Positions 54,101 to 63,038 of a stretch of 64,000 nt of DNA are shown here, one piece after another. Position 1 is the stretch's first letter. Each line of letters starts with the position of its first letter. The stretch covers positions 1 through 64,000 of the forward strand of contig JADKJR010000024.1 of assembly GCA_016720925.1 (NCBI GenBank), in the 5' to 3' direction. Position numbers and translations under genes: made by a program. The notes beneath the pieces are model-generated. The model was not told the origin of the DNA. It did no database searches and saw only the letters and a program-made list of their open reading frames with translations. The stretch is from Betaproteobacteria bacterium. GTDB taxonomy: Bacteria; Pseudomonadota; Gammaproteobacteria; Burkholderiales; Usitatibacteraceae.

Positions 54101-55204
54101 CTACGCGCTGAAGATTGGGCCTCCCGCGACGCTGTCCGCGGTCCGGTAAAGTGAGCCATTTTGCGTGGCGAGGAATTTGTCGAAGGGAATTTCTTCCTGC
54201 TTGATGAAGCCGTGTTCCGGTAGCGAACCTGCGGCCACCATCTCAACGACCGCGCATATGCTCGCCGCGGTCGTCCACGAGATCGCCCGCCAGCTGCGGC
54301 CTTCAAGCTGCATGGCGGGATAAGCGCGAACGTACTCGTCGCGTGACAGCCGACCGTCTTTCTGTCCTTCGACCGCGGCGTGCACAAATACGACATCTTC
54401 GTCGACCGCAGGCAATGCATTTTTCAGCAGTTTGCTGGCCACTTCGCGATCATTGCGTAGATAAAGCTCGTTCAAAAGGAATTTCATCAATTCGCAGTGG
54501 CCGGGATAGCGCATGGTTTTATAGTTGAGCTCCTGCACTTTGCCAAAATACGTTTCGCACATGGTGCCCAGCCCGCCCGATGTGGTGAATGCCTCCAGCA
54601 CCAGCCCGTGGACCAGAATGATTTCCAGGCCCTCAAGCGCTGGCACCATTTGCGGGTGGCCATTGCGGATGACTTCGCAATCGTTTATGTATTCATTGAT
54701 CACGCCCTCGGGAGACCAATTGAGCGCATAGCCGAGCTTGCCGCGCGGATGTTGGGGAAGGGCGCCGACGCGCAACTCGATCGAACGCAGCACATCGAAA
54801 TGACTCGCAAGATCCGCACCGAGAATACCGATGAACCCCGGCGCCAGCCCGCATTGCGGGGCCATCACACTTTTTGCGGTACGGGCCATTTCCAGAATGG
54901 CTTTGGTGGTGGGCACATCCTCGGTCAGATCGAAATAGTGCATGGCCGACGCATGTGCGATGCGCGCAATCTCGACGTTCAAGTGAAACGGCAGGCAGGA
55001 AATCACGGCGTCCTGCCCGGCCAGGACGGTTTTAAGCGCGGCCGGATTTGACATGTCCTGGGTTCGCGCATCGAACGGCAGGCCGGCAGGCGGATTGGCG
55101 TCGATGCCGGTGACCAGAAATCCCGAACGCGTTAAGAGAGTACCGACCAGGCTCCCCACCTTGCCAAGCCCGAGCACCGCGACATTTTTCAGTTTTGCAG
55201 CCAT
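54101..55204 (-). CDS. Saccharopine dehydrogenase-like oxidoreductase
   Basis: 367 aa. The N-terminal Rossmann motif VAVLGLGKVGSLVGTLLTRS and the conserved CGLAPGFIGILGADL (about residue 117-131) place it in the saccharopine dehydrogenase/lysine 6-dehydrogenase/carboxynorspermidine family. The C-terminal half fits the catalytic domain (LNWSPEGVINEYINDCEVIR). Lysine 6-dehydrogenase activity is possible but the substrate cannot be decided. The ATG at 55204 has AGGAA upstream. Confidence 0.85.
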   Translation of the reverse strand: MAAKLKNVAVLGLGKVGSLVGTLLTRSGFLVTGIDANPPAGLPFDARTQDMSNPAALKTVLAGQDAVISCLPFHLNVEIARIAHASAMHYFDLTEDVPTTKAILEMARTAKSVMAPQCGLAPGFIGILGADLASHFDVLRSIELRVGALPQHPRGKLGYALNWSPEGVINEYINDCEVIRNGHPQMVPALEGLEIILVHGLVLEAFTTSGGLGTMCETYFGKVQELNYKTMRYPGHCELMKFLLNELYLRNDREVASKLLKNALPAVDEDVVFVHAAVEGQKDGRLSRDEYVRAYPAMQLEGRSWRAISWTTAASICAVVEMVAAGSLPEHGFIKQEEIPFDKFLATQNGSLYRTADSVAGGPIFSA

Positions 55205-55330
55205 CTTTTTTCCTGGAAGTGTTGTTGCCGGCCGGTTTTCAGGCGACTCGCGCAGAGGGGTGAATTATATGCCGCGACGCATCGCGATCTCGGCAAGCGA
55301 GGGAAATGGGGTAAGCTTTTGCGGTGCATA

Positions 55331-55385
55331 ATCGCTGCCCTATCGCTAGCCCATCGCTACCCCATCGCTACCCAATTGCTGACCG
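55331..55385. repeat. Five 11-bp tandem repeats abutting a start codon
   Basis: Units at 55331, 55342, 55353, 55364 and 55375: atcgctgccct, atcgctagccc, atcgctacccc, atcgctaccca and attgctgaccg. The last unit ends at 55385, directly before the GTG start of the oxidase gene at 55386. No Shine-Dalgarno sequence is visible in the array. Because the unit is 11 bp, copy-number change would alter the leader but not the protein. Confidence 0.88.
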
Positions 55386-56546
55386 GTGAGTAACGCTTCC
55401 TTTCATCCTGATGTGCTCGTCATCGGGCTCGGTGCGATGGGTAGCGCCACGCTATTCCGGCTGGCTCGACTCGGTATCGACGTAGTGGGCATCGATCAGT
55501 ATTCACCGCCGCACGCGCACGGTTCCACGCACGGAGAAACCCGCATCACGCGCGAGGCGGTTGGCGAGGGCGCGTCCTTTGTGCCGTTGGTGATGCGTTC
55601 TCATGTGCTATGGCGCGAGATCGAGCGCGAGACCGGACGGCACCTGTTTCGGCAGTGCGGCGGATTGGTACTTGCGCGCGCGGGCGGGCAAAGCCGCATG
55701 CACGGACAGATGGATTTTCTGGGCAACACGATCAAACTGGCAGCGCAATTCGGCATTGCCCATGAATTGCTGGATGCAGGTGCGATGCAGTCGCGTTACC
55801 CGCAACTCCTGCTCACGGGAGACGAGTCGGGCTACTTCGAGCCAGGCGCCGGATACCTGTTGCCCGAGGCCTGTGTCACCGCGCAACTTGAACTGGCACG
55901 TGCCGCCGGCGCGCGCATCCGGTTTGGCGAACAGGTGCGCACGATCAGGACTGAAGGTGGCCGTGCCATCGTCGAAACCGACCAGGCAACGTACTCGCCG
56001 GGCATTACCATTGTCTGCGTGGGGCCGTGGATGCCGCAGTTGATGGCGGGCAAACCGTCGCGAAATTTGGTGGTGCGGCGTCAGGTGTTGCACTGGTTTG
56101 ATTCAGTGAATCTCCGCGACTACGCCCCGGAGAGGTTTCCCATCTTTATCTGGCATTGGGGTAGCGCCGACACCGATGTCTTCTACGGTTTTCCCGATGT
56201 GGGTGGCGGCGTGAAAGTGGCGACGGAGCAGATTATCGTGCACACCACGCCGCAGACCGTTGTACGCGAGGTCGATCCTTCCGAGAGCGAATCGATGTTT
56301 AGTGTCCACGTCTCGGGGCGATTACGCGGCATGAAGCCCGGCGCCGTCAAAGCCGCCACCTGTCTTTACACCAATTCGCCGGATGCCAATTTCCTGATTG
56401 ACCGTTTGCCGGATTGCCCCGGTGTCATTGTCGTATCGGCCTGTTCGGGACACGGCTTTAAACACTCTGCCGCCATCGGCGAAGCGGTCGCGGAAATGGC
56501 AATGACCAATTCGACGCCAGCAATCCTGAAAGCATTTTCAGCATGA
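55386..56546 (+). CDS. solA: FAD-dependent amino acid oxidase, SolA/monomeric sarcosine oxidase family
   Basis: 386 aa from a GTG at 55386. The FAD-binding motif is VLVIGLGAMGSATLFRLARL at the N-terminus. The family's HGSTHGETRITREAVGEG segment (about residue 45) is present. The covalent-flavin Cys is in AVKAATCLYTNSPDANFLID near residue 335, and VVSACSGHGFKHS is near residue 360. Members oxidise N-methyl amino acids such as N-methyltryptophan or sarcosine, with H2O2 release; substrate not decided. It overlaps the next gene by 4 bp. Confidence 0.9.
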   Translation: MSNASFHPDVLVIGLGAMGSATLFRLARLGIDVVGIDQYSPPHAHGSTHGETRITREAVGEGASFVPLVMRSHVLWREIERETGRHLFRQCGGLVLARAGGQSRMHGQMDFLGNTIKLAAQFGIAHELLDAGAMQSRYPQLLLTGDESGYFEPGAGYLLPEACVTAQLELARAAGARIRFGEQVRTIRTEGGRAIVETDQATYSPGITIVCVGPWMPQLMAGKPSRNLVVRRQVLHWFDSVNLRDYAPERFPIFIWHWGSADTDVFYGFPDVGGGVKVATEQIIVHTTPQTVVREVDPSESESMFSVHVSGRLRGMKPGAVKAATCLYTNSPDANFLIDRLPDCPGVIVVSACSGHGFKHSAAIGEAVAEMAMTNSTPAILKAFSA

Positions 56547-56761
56547 CGATGACCTACGAAGCCTATCTGGACGAAGTCACCACTCTCATCACCGAGAAGT
56601 ACGACCTCGATGATGAAGATGCGATACGCTTGGTCATGCGCGCGCAAGCGGCCGACTATTTCTGTGAACACGACGACCATCCCGCGCTGCGGACGCTAGA
56701 TCGCGCCCATGAAGACGCGAGAATGCTGTTCAAAATGCGAGACCAGTTTCCAGGGGAGTGA
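56543..56761 (+). CDS. Small acidic protein of unknown function
   Basis: 72 aa starting with an ATG that overlaps the oxidase stop (ATGA). It is acidic and helical (YEAYLDEVTTLITEKYDLDD, EHDDHPALRTLDRAHEDARM), with one Cys and no hydrophobic segment. The coupled start suggests it is made with the oxidase. I do not recognise a family. Confidence 0.65.
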   Translation: MTMTYEAYLDEVTTLITEKYDLDDEDAIRLVMRAQAADYFCEHDDHPALRTLDRAHEDARMLFKMRDQFPGE

Positions 56762-56863
56762 TTGTTGGGAATGATTTCCTGACCGCAGCCCGGAGCCGGC
56801 AAGAACTTCCGGGGACGTCACGCGCGGCAAGTCTCGCGAAGTCTGCTCTGTGTCTGTCGAACG

Positions 56864-57754
56864 CTAACCCCGCAGATTCCTGTCGAAAAACTCAACCGTG
56901 CGTTTCCACGCAAGTTTCGCGGCGGCCGCGTCGAAGCGCGGCGTCGTATCGTTCAGGAAGCCATGCTGCGTCCCTGGATACTTGAACATTTCGTACTTCA
57001 CTCCGGCGGCCTTGAGCACCGATTCGTAGGCGGGCCAGCCGGCGTTGATGCGCTCATCATTCTCTGCGTAATGAATCAGCAGCGGCGCCTTGATTTTTGC
57101 CGCATCCTCGGTCGAAGGCTGGCCGCCATAAAAGGGTACCGCGCAGCCCAGGTCGGCGATGCGCGTCGCGAGGATGTTGGCCAAGCTGCCGCCCCAGCAG
57201 AAGCCGACCGCACCAACTTTGCCGGCGCATTCGGGCAGTGCTTTCAGGTAGGCCGCGGCGGCGACGAAATCGTTGCGCGTCTTTGTCTGCTCTAGTTTGG
57301 CGAACAATTCGCGCGCCTTGTCTTCGTCGCCCGGATAGCCGCCGAGCGGAAACAGCGCATCGGGCGCGAAGGCGATGAAATTCTCCAGCGCCATCCGCCG
57401 CGCCACATCTTCAGTGTGCGGATTCAGGCCGCGATTCTCGTGCACCACCAGCACACCCGGCAGCTTACCGGGCGCCTTGGCCGGCATCACCAGGTAGCCG
57501 CGCATCTTGCCGTAGCCGTCGGGAGAGGCGTATTCGACGTAGCGGGCCTTGATGCGCACATCATCGGTCTTGATCTGCTGCGCCTCGGCGAATTTCGGGT
57601 TCAGCATATCCAGCAACATCGTCGCCGTCACGCCACCCACTGCGTAACGCGTTGCGCCATTCAGGAAACCCCGCCTGTCTATCAGGCCGTGCACATATTG
57701 GTCAAACAGCTTCAGCACTTCAGGGGCGAAATCATTTGCAGTCATGCGTTGCAT
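56864..57754 (-). CDS. Dienelactone hydrolase family protein
   Basis: 296 aa; GGAGG lies five bases before the ATG at 57754. An N-terminal RRGFLNGATRYAVGG stretch resembles a Tat or membrane-export signal. The alpha/beta-hydrolase triad is visible: Cys in VGAVGFCWGGSLANI, Asp in LLIHYAENDERIN and His in YPGTQHGFLND. Family members open dienelactones or related esters in aromatic degradation; this Tat-like subgroup is widespread and its substrate unknown. Confidence 0.9.
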   Translation of the reverse strand: MQRMTANDFAPEVLKLFDQYVHGLIDRRGFLNGATRYAVGGVTATMLLDMLNPKFAEAQQIKTDDVRIKARYVEYASPDGYGKMRGYLVMPAKAPGKLPGVLVVHENRGLNPHTEDVARRMALENFIAFAPDALFPLGGYPGDEDKARELFAKLEQTKTRNDFVAAAAYLKALPECAGKVGAVGFCWGGSLANILATRIADLGCAVPFYGGQPSTEDAAKIKAPLLIHYAENDERINAGWPAYESVLKAAGVKYEMFKYPGTQHGFLNDTTPRFDAAAAKLAWKRTVEFFDRNLRG

Positions 57755-57870
57755 GGAATCCTCCGAATTGTGGGTGATGAATCGGTCGGCGATGTCGGGG
57801 CAACATAGCGCGAAGGGGGCAAACCGGCAAGTATTGATGACTTTGCGGTCGGGTCGGCGTCATGGATTGT

Positions 57871-58311
57871 CTATGGTTTCTTGCGCTGGCTTGAGATGCA
57901 TTCGGTCAGAAACTGGTTTCGATCAAACGCCTGTCCCCTTGCCGTTGCTTGCGCATCCTTTGCATCAACTTGTGAAAAACATGGCAGACGCGCGATTTCG
58001 CTATCGGTCATGGTGGCGCCCGATGGCGCAAGCGTAGCGCCAGGCATGGCAGTCGGCATGGAAATATTTCCGATGCGGTCAAGGTTGATCCAGAGCCGTG
58101 TGCCCTGTCTCCAGCGCACATCATCGGAGACGACTGAAAACAGAATCCATCCGTCCGCGCCGATTTCCATCACGCGCGCGGTGATTTCACCGCCGCCCAG
58201 CGACATTCGATGAATCGAACCGGGCTTGACTCCGAATTGCTCAAGCGGCGCGGCAAGCGCGGGAAAAACGGACGCCGCCAACAGCATCGATGCAAAGATG
58301 TTCTTTTTCAT
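57871..58311 (-). CDS. Secreted protein of unknown function
   Basis: 146 aa from the ATG at 58311 with GGAGGC upstream. A clear signal peptide (KKNIFASMLLAASVFPALAA) leads into a small, probably beta-rich domain (GSIHRMSLGGGEITARVMEI, DGWILFSVVSDDVRWRQGTR). Two Cys residues (LPCFSQ and LTECIS) could form a disulfide. I do not recognise the family. It is transcribed away from rhlE. Confidence 0.7.
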   Translation of the reverse strand: MKKNIFASMLLAASVFPALAAPLEQFGVKPGSIHRMSLGGGEITARVMEIGADGWILFSVVSDDVRWRQGTRLWINLDRIGNISMPTAMPGATLAPSGATMTDSEIARLPCFSQVDAKDAQATARGQAFDRNQFLTECISSQRKKP

Positions 58312-58498
58312 GGGGCCTCCACTGAGCAGGGACGAAAATGATATCAAACATCGTTGCGATCGCGGATGTTGGTTTTCGCGCGGTTCAAACAGGTCCGCTA
58401 ACCAAGGTAAAAAGTTCGCGTTGCGGCGTTGCGCGGGGAAAGGAAACAGGTGATTCCATTTCCGCGTAATTGCGGCGGATCGAAATCGCGAAACCCCT

Positions 58499-58557
58499 TT
58501 GCCAGCGTGCCTTTCCGGGCAAAAGTGCGCCAAACACCGCGCCAGTACTTGAGTTTT
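58499..58557. repeat. Palindromic intergenic element, copy 7 (decayed)
   Basis: The right half is well kept (gcgccagtacttgagtttt, 58539-58557) and the centre (ctttccgggcaaaagtgcgc) resembles copies 3 and 4. The left arm has decayed (gccagcgtgc at 58501). It lies between the secreted-protein gene and the rhlE promoter, just upstream of the -35. Confidence 0.6.
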
Positions 58558-58580
58558 GCTCCTGGAGCACGAAAAAAGAG

Positions 58581-58608
58581 CTGACCGACCGTCCGCGCGC
58601 GGTACAAT
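58581..58608 (+). promoter_or_regulatory. Candidate sigma-70 promoter of rhlE
   Basis: CTGACC (58581-58586) and TACAAT (58603-58608) are separated by 16 bases; the -10 matches TATAAT at five of six positions. It predicts a leader of about 155 nt before the rhlE ATG. A long leader is a usual feature of DEAD-box helicase genes that regulate themselves or respond to cold, but no structure was computed. Confidence 0.5.
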
Positions 58609-58766
58609 GGCGCCGGGAGTCTATTTGTTTTCCGCCCCCGCTCTCTAAGTTAGTGTTTCACAGGCGAGCAACCGTGGCATCGCAATTGTTTTTCATGCAA
58701 ATGCGATCGGCCCCGCCGCCCCCTCCCTCAGAGCTCCCCGGGCACTTTTGTATTAAGGCTGTTGAG

Positions 58767-60278
58767 ATGTCATTTGCTTCGTTGAATCTAATACCCGAAT
58801 TGCTTCGTGCGGTCGCCGAAGAAGGCTATACCGAGGCCACGCCGATCCAGGCACAAGCCATTCCTGAAATCCTCGCGGGTCGCGACATCATGGGTTGCGC
58901 GCAGACCGGCACCGGCAAGACGGCGGGTTTTACGCTACCGTTGCTGCAGTTACTGGCGCCACACGCCAGCACCAGCACTTCGCCCGCGCGCCATCCGGTG
59001 CGCGCACTGGTGCTCGTACCAACGCGTGAACTGGCCGCACAGGTCGAAGAATCTGTCCGCACGTACGGCAAATATGTGCCGCTTCGAATCGCCGTTGTCT
59101 ACGGTGGCATCGATATCAAACCGCAATTGAAGGCGCTGCATGTCGGCGTCGAAATTGTCGTTGCCACGCCGGGGCGACTGCTTGATCACCTTGAGCAGAA
59201 AAGCATCAATCTTTCGCAGGTGCAGATCCTCGTGCTCGACGAAGCCGACCGCATGCTCGACATGGGCTTTCTGCCGGATCTGAAACGCATATTGAGCGTG
59301 CTGCCCCCGCAGCGCCAGAACCTGATGTTCTCCGCAACTTTTTCGGAAGACATCAAGCGACTCGCCAACCAGATCATGCGCAATCCAACGCTGATCGAAG
59401 TCGCGCGCCGCAATGCGCCGTCTGAATTGGTGACGCATTCGGCTTATGAAATTCCCGCCGGCCACAAGCATGCGTTGCTGGCCCACCTGATCCGTACGCG
59501 CGACATGCAACAGGTGCTGATCTTCACTCGAAAGAAGATCGATGCCGATCGTCTTTCGCGCCAGTTGCAGCGCGATGGACTGCTCGCGACAGCCATTCAT
59601 AGCGACCGATCGCAGGCTGAGCGCACCATTGCGCTGGATGATTTCAAGACCGGCAAATCGAAAATCCTCGTCGCCACCGAAGTCGCCGCGCGCGGACTCG
59701 ATATCGACCAGTTGCCATTCGTGATCAATTACGAACTGCCGCATACGCCGGAAGATTATGTGCACCGCATCGGTCGCACCGGCCGCGCCGGCATGACCGG
59801 CGAAGCGATATCGCTGGTAAGCCCGGACGAGATGGAGTATCTCGTCAACATCGAAAAACTCCTGAAGCGGGCGATACCGCGTATCCCCGCGCCCGAATTG
59901 GGTGAGCAGAAACGTGTGGGCCGCAGCAGCAGTACGTCCGGCCGCCCGCGTTCGACCAGCACCACCACAGCGGAGCCGATCGACCGCGAAGAAGCGCGGC
60001 GTCAACGCACCATTCGCGAGGCGAAAGAATCCGGTCGCTCGCGCCCACGCGGCGAAGGCGGTGGACGCGGTGGACGGTCCGAGCGCGAGGTATCTTCCGC
60101 TTCCAGTGCGTCGACCAATCTTCCGCATTTCGATTTCAGCAAGCCCTATGAGTCAACGGGGAAAACCGTCCCTGCGGCACCCGACGCGGAATCGGCGTCA
60201 GGTCACAAGCGCAAGACCGCACGGCCCACCGGTGCGCTGCTCGGTGGCGCGCGACGCAAGACGGAGGAGTCGTCGTAG
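58767..60278 (+). CDS. rhlE: DEAD-box RNA helicase, RhlE type
   Basis: 503 aa from the ATG at 58767 (MSFASLNLIPELLRAVAEEG). All helicase motifs are present: Q motif TEATPIQ, I AQTGTGKT, Ia PTRELAAQ, II DEAD, III SAT, V ARGLD, VI HRIGRTGR. A basic, Arg/Gly/Ser-rich tail (from about residue 380) helps RNA binding. RhlE proteins remodel rRNA and mRNA and help in cold. The open frame extends upstream of 58767 but has no ribosome site or conserved residues there. Confidence 0.94.
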   Translation: MSFASLNLIPELLRAVAEEGYTEATPIQAQAIPEILAGRDIMGCAQTGTGKTAGFTLPLLQLLAPHASTSTSPARHPVRALVLVPTRELAAQVEESVRTYGKYVPLRIAVVYGGIDIKPQLKALHVGVEIVVATPGRLLDHLEQKSINLSQVQILVLDEADRMLDMGFLPDLKRILSVLPPQRQNLMFSATFSEDIKRLANQIMRNPTLIEVARRNAPSELVTHSAYEIPAGHKHALLAHLIRTRDMQQVLIFTRKKIDADRLSRQLQRDGLLATAIHSDRSQAERTIALDDFKTGKSKILVATEVAARGLDIDQLPFVINYELPHTPEDYVHRIGRTGRAGMTGEAISLVSPDEMEYLVNIEKLLKRAIPRIPAPELGEQKRVGRSSSTSGRPRSTSTTTAEPIDREEARRQRTIREAKESGRSRPRGEGGGRGGRSEREVSSASSASTNLPHFDFSKPYESTGKTVPAAPDAESASGHKRKTARPTGALLGGARRKTEESS

Positions 60279-60499
60279 ACCGTTGACAAGTCGCGCGTAC
60301 GCTGCGGCTTGGGGGGGCAATCCGCGGTTGGCGATTCTTTCGCTAACACCGCAACGCGGCACCGGGTCGACAAATAGAGCTGCGATGACCAGCGAAGAGG
60401 CAGATTGACGCTGTCGCAACTGGTTACAGCTTCGCGCCCACGTCGGTGGGCCAGTTCGCGTAATGTAGCGCCTGAAGCAGACTTTCAGGAGCGATCAGC

Positions 60500-63027
60500 A
60501 TGACAAAGAACAAGTTACCTTTTCTCGCGACATGGTTTTGCAGGCTGCAAACCTTTGTTGGAACGATCTCGGCATTCCTGATCCTTGCTTTGGGCAGCGC
60601 CGCCGCCCATGCGCAGTCCACGCAGGATCTCGTCGGCTTCTGGTGGAAGCCCACCGAGTCGGGTTGGGGCCTGACTATTCAGCAACAAGGCGCACGAACC
60701 TTCGGCGTCTGGTTCACGTACGATGCGCAGGGCGCGGCGATTTGGTACACGCTCGATTGCGCATTCTCGGGCAGCGTTTGCGCGGGCGATTTATACACCG
60801 GTACAGGCACGCCACTTTCACAAATCACCGGCAGCGCCAATCTCGTGGCTATCAAAGCCGGCACAGGCGCAACAACTGTAACAAGCCCCAACCGGCTGTC
60901 GCTTGCCTATACTATCGGCGCGGTTGCGCAGACCAAGACAAATCTTGAGCCGCAAAATTTTGCCCCGCCGACCAGATACCTGTATGTACGCTGCAGGCGC
61001 TAAGTGGCGCCAATCCTCGTGCCAGCCTGACCAATTACACCGATCACTGGTGGGGCGGACAGAATGCCTCTGGCTGGGGCGTGCAAATATCGCATCAGGG
61101 CAACCAGGTATTTGCCGGCTGGTACAGCTACAACCAGCAGGGCACCGCAACATGGCTGACGTTGCAGGGAACGCAGGACGCCAGCAATGCGCGGCGCTTC
61201 ACCGGTTCGATCTACCAGGTCAATCCGGGCATTCCCTTTTCGACCATCAACGGCCCAGTCGCGCAATCATCCATTTCCAGCGTGGGCACTTTCGAATTCA
61301 ATTTCAGCGATGGCGAACGCGGCGCGTTCATTTATTCGTTGCCCGCCTTCAGCATCGTCAATCGTTCACTCGCCATTGAACGGTTTGCAATCGCGGGTGG
61401 CGCGCTGAATGTATGCGCGGTCGCGAAAGCACCTGTTGTCTCGGCAACCGATGCCTCGCGTTTTCTGGCGCAGGCCACGTTTGGCCCGCGGATGAGCGAT
61501 ATCGACGCCGTCTCCGCATCCGGTTACGAAGCGTGGATCGACAGCCAGTTTGTCAAGCCCCAATCCTTTCATTTGCCGCCAGTGACGGCCTATCTCAATA
61601 CCCTGCCCGCGGCTTCGCAACGCGGCCAGACGGCCTTCCAATGGAGTATCTGGAAGAACTTTGCGACTGGTGAAGATGCGCTGCGGCAGCGGGTGGCATT
61701 CGCGTTGTCGGAAATATTTGTCGTTTCCCTGAACAGCAGTATCGCGTTCAGCTATCCACGCGGCCCCGCGCAATACCTTGACCAGTTGGGCACGCATGCC
61801 TTCGGCAACTATCGCAACCTGATTGATGCGGTGACGTATTCGCCAATGATGGGGCTCTACCTTTCGCACCTGCGTAACCAGAAGGAAAATCCCGCCACCG
61901 GCGCCGTGCCCGACGAAAACTACGGGCGCGAAGTGATGCAGCTTTTCACCATCGGCTTGTATGAGCTTAACCAGGACGGCACGCAAAAACTCGACATTCG
62001 CGGCAAGCTAATCGAGACCTACGGCAACAGCGACGTCTCGTCCATGGGCAGGATTTTCACTGGCCTGAGCTGGGCGGGGCCGGATACCGCAAACAATCGC
62101 TTTAGTGGAGGTGGCAATCCGGTTGACCCCGACAAAGAAATCAAGCCGATGCAGGCCTACAACCAGTATCACTCGATTTCGCAAAAACAGTTTCTGGGCG
62201 TCACTATTCCCGCCACGACCGTTGCGGATGCAAACGGCGACATTCGCATTGCACTGGACCGGCTATTCAATCACCCGAATGTGGGCCCATTCATCGGCAA
62301 GCAATTAATCCAGCGGCTGGTGTCCAGCAATCCCTCGCCTGATTACGTTTCCCGCGTCGCGGGCGTGTTCAACAACAACGGCAGCGGCGTACGCGGCGAC
62401 ATGAAAGCGGTCATCAAGGCCATCCTGCTCGATCCGGAAGCGCGTGCGGCGCCGGTTGGCACCGGCACACGCGGCAAGGTGCGCGAACCGGCCGTGCGTC
62501 TGGTGCACTGGATGCGTTCGTTCAATGCGCGCTCGACGGACGGGCGATTCCTCTACGGTACATCCTCGGACCCCGCCACCCAGCTTGGTCAATCGCCGAT
62601 GTATGCGCCGTCGGTGTTCAACTTCTTTCGGCCCGGCTATATCCCGCCAAATAGTCGCGTTGGTGCGGCGGGTTTATTAGCGCCAGAGATGCAGATCACC
62701 AACGAGACGTCCATGGCGGGGTATTTGAATTACATGCGCGGTGTCGTCAACGCCGGCATCGGCACGCGCGGCACCAATAATGCGCTGGACATTCAGGCCG
62801 ACTATTCGGCGGAACTTGCGCTGGCAAATAATCCCGACCTGCTGGTCGATCGCGTGAACCTGCTGCTGGTGGGCGGGAATTTGTCTAGCGCGACACGTAC
62901 GCTGATTCGCAACGGCATTGCCTCGGTCAATATCGGCACCGCCAATCCCAATGCCGATTTACGCAATCGCGTCAACCTCGCCATCTTCATGACCATGGCG
63001 ACGCCCGAATATCTTTTCCAGCAGTGA
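60500..63027 (+). CDS. Secreted SGWG-repeat plus DUF1800 protein (frameshifted)
   Basis: The ATG at 60500 has AGGAG upstream; a signal peptide ends near AAAHAQ. Two Trp-rich repeats follow (GFWWKPTESGWGLTIQQQGA and TDHWWGGQNASGWGVQISHQ), then a DUF1800 domain of about 500 residues (ASRFLAQATFGPRMSDIDAV, VPDENYGREVMQLFTIGLYE). The first frame stops at 61003. The C4 run at 60963-60966 needs one more C to join frames (NFAPADQIPVCTLQALSGAN). Repaired length is about 842 aa. DUF1800 genes nearly always precede a DUF1501 gene, as here; the function of the pair is unknown. Confidence 0.87.
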
Positions 63028-63038
63028 TGGAGGTACGG

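Noticed and set aside
53025..55385. Tandem arrays considered as CRISPR
   Set aside because: Units are directly adjacent with no spacers, and no cas genes are present.
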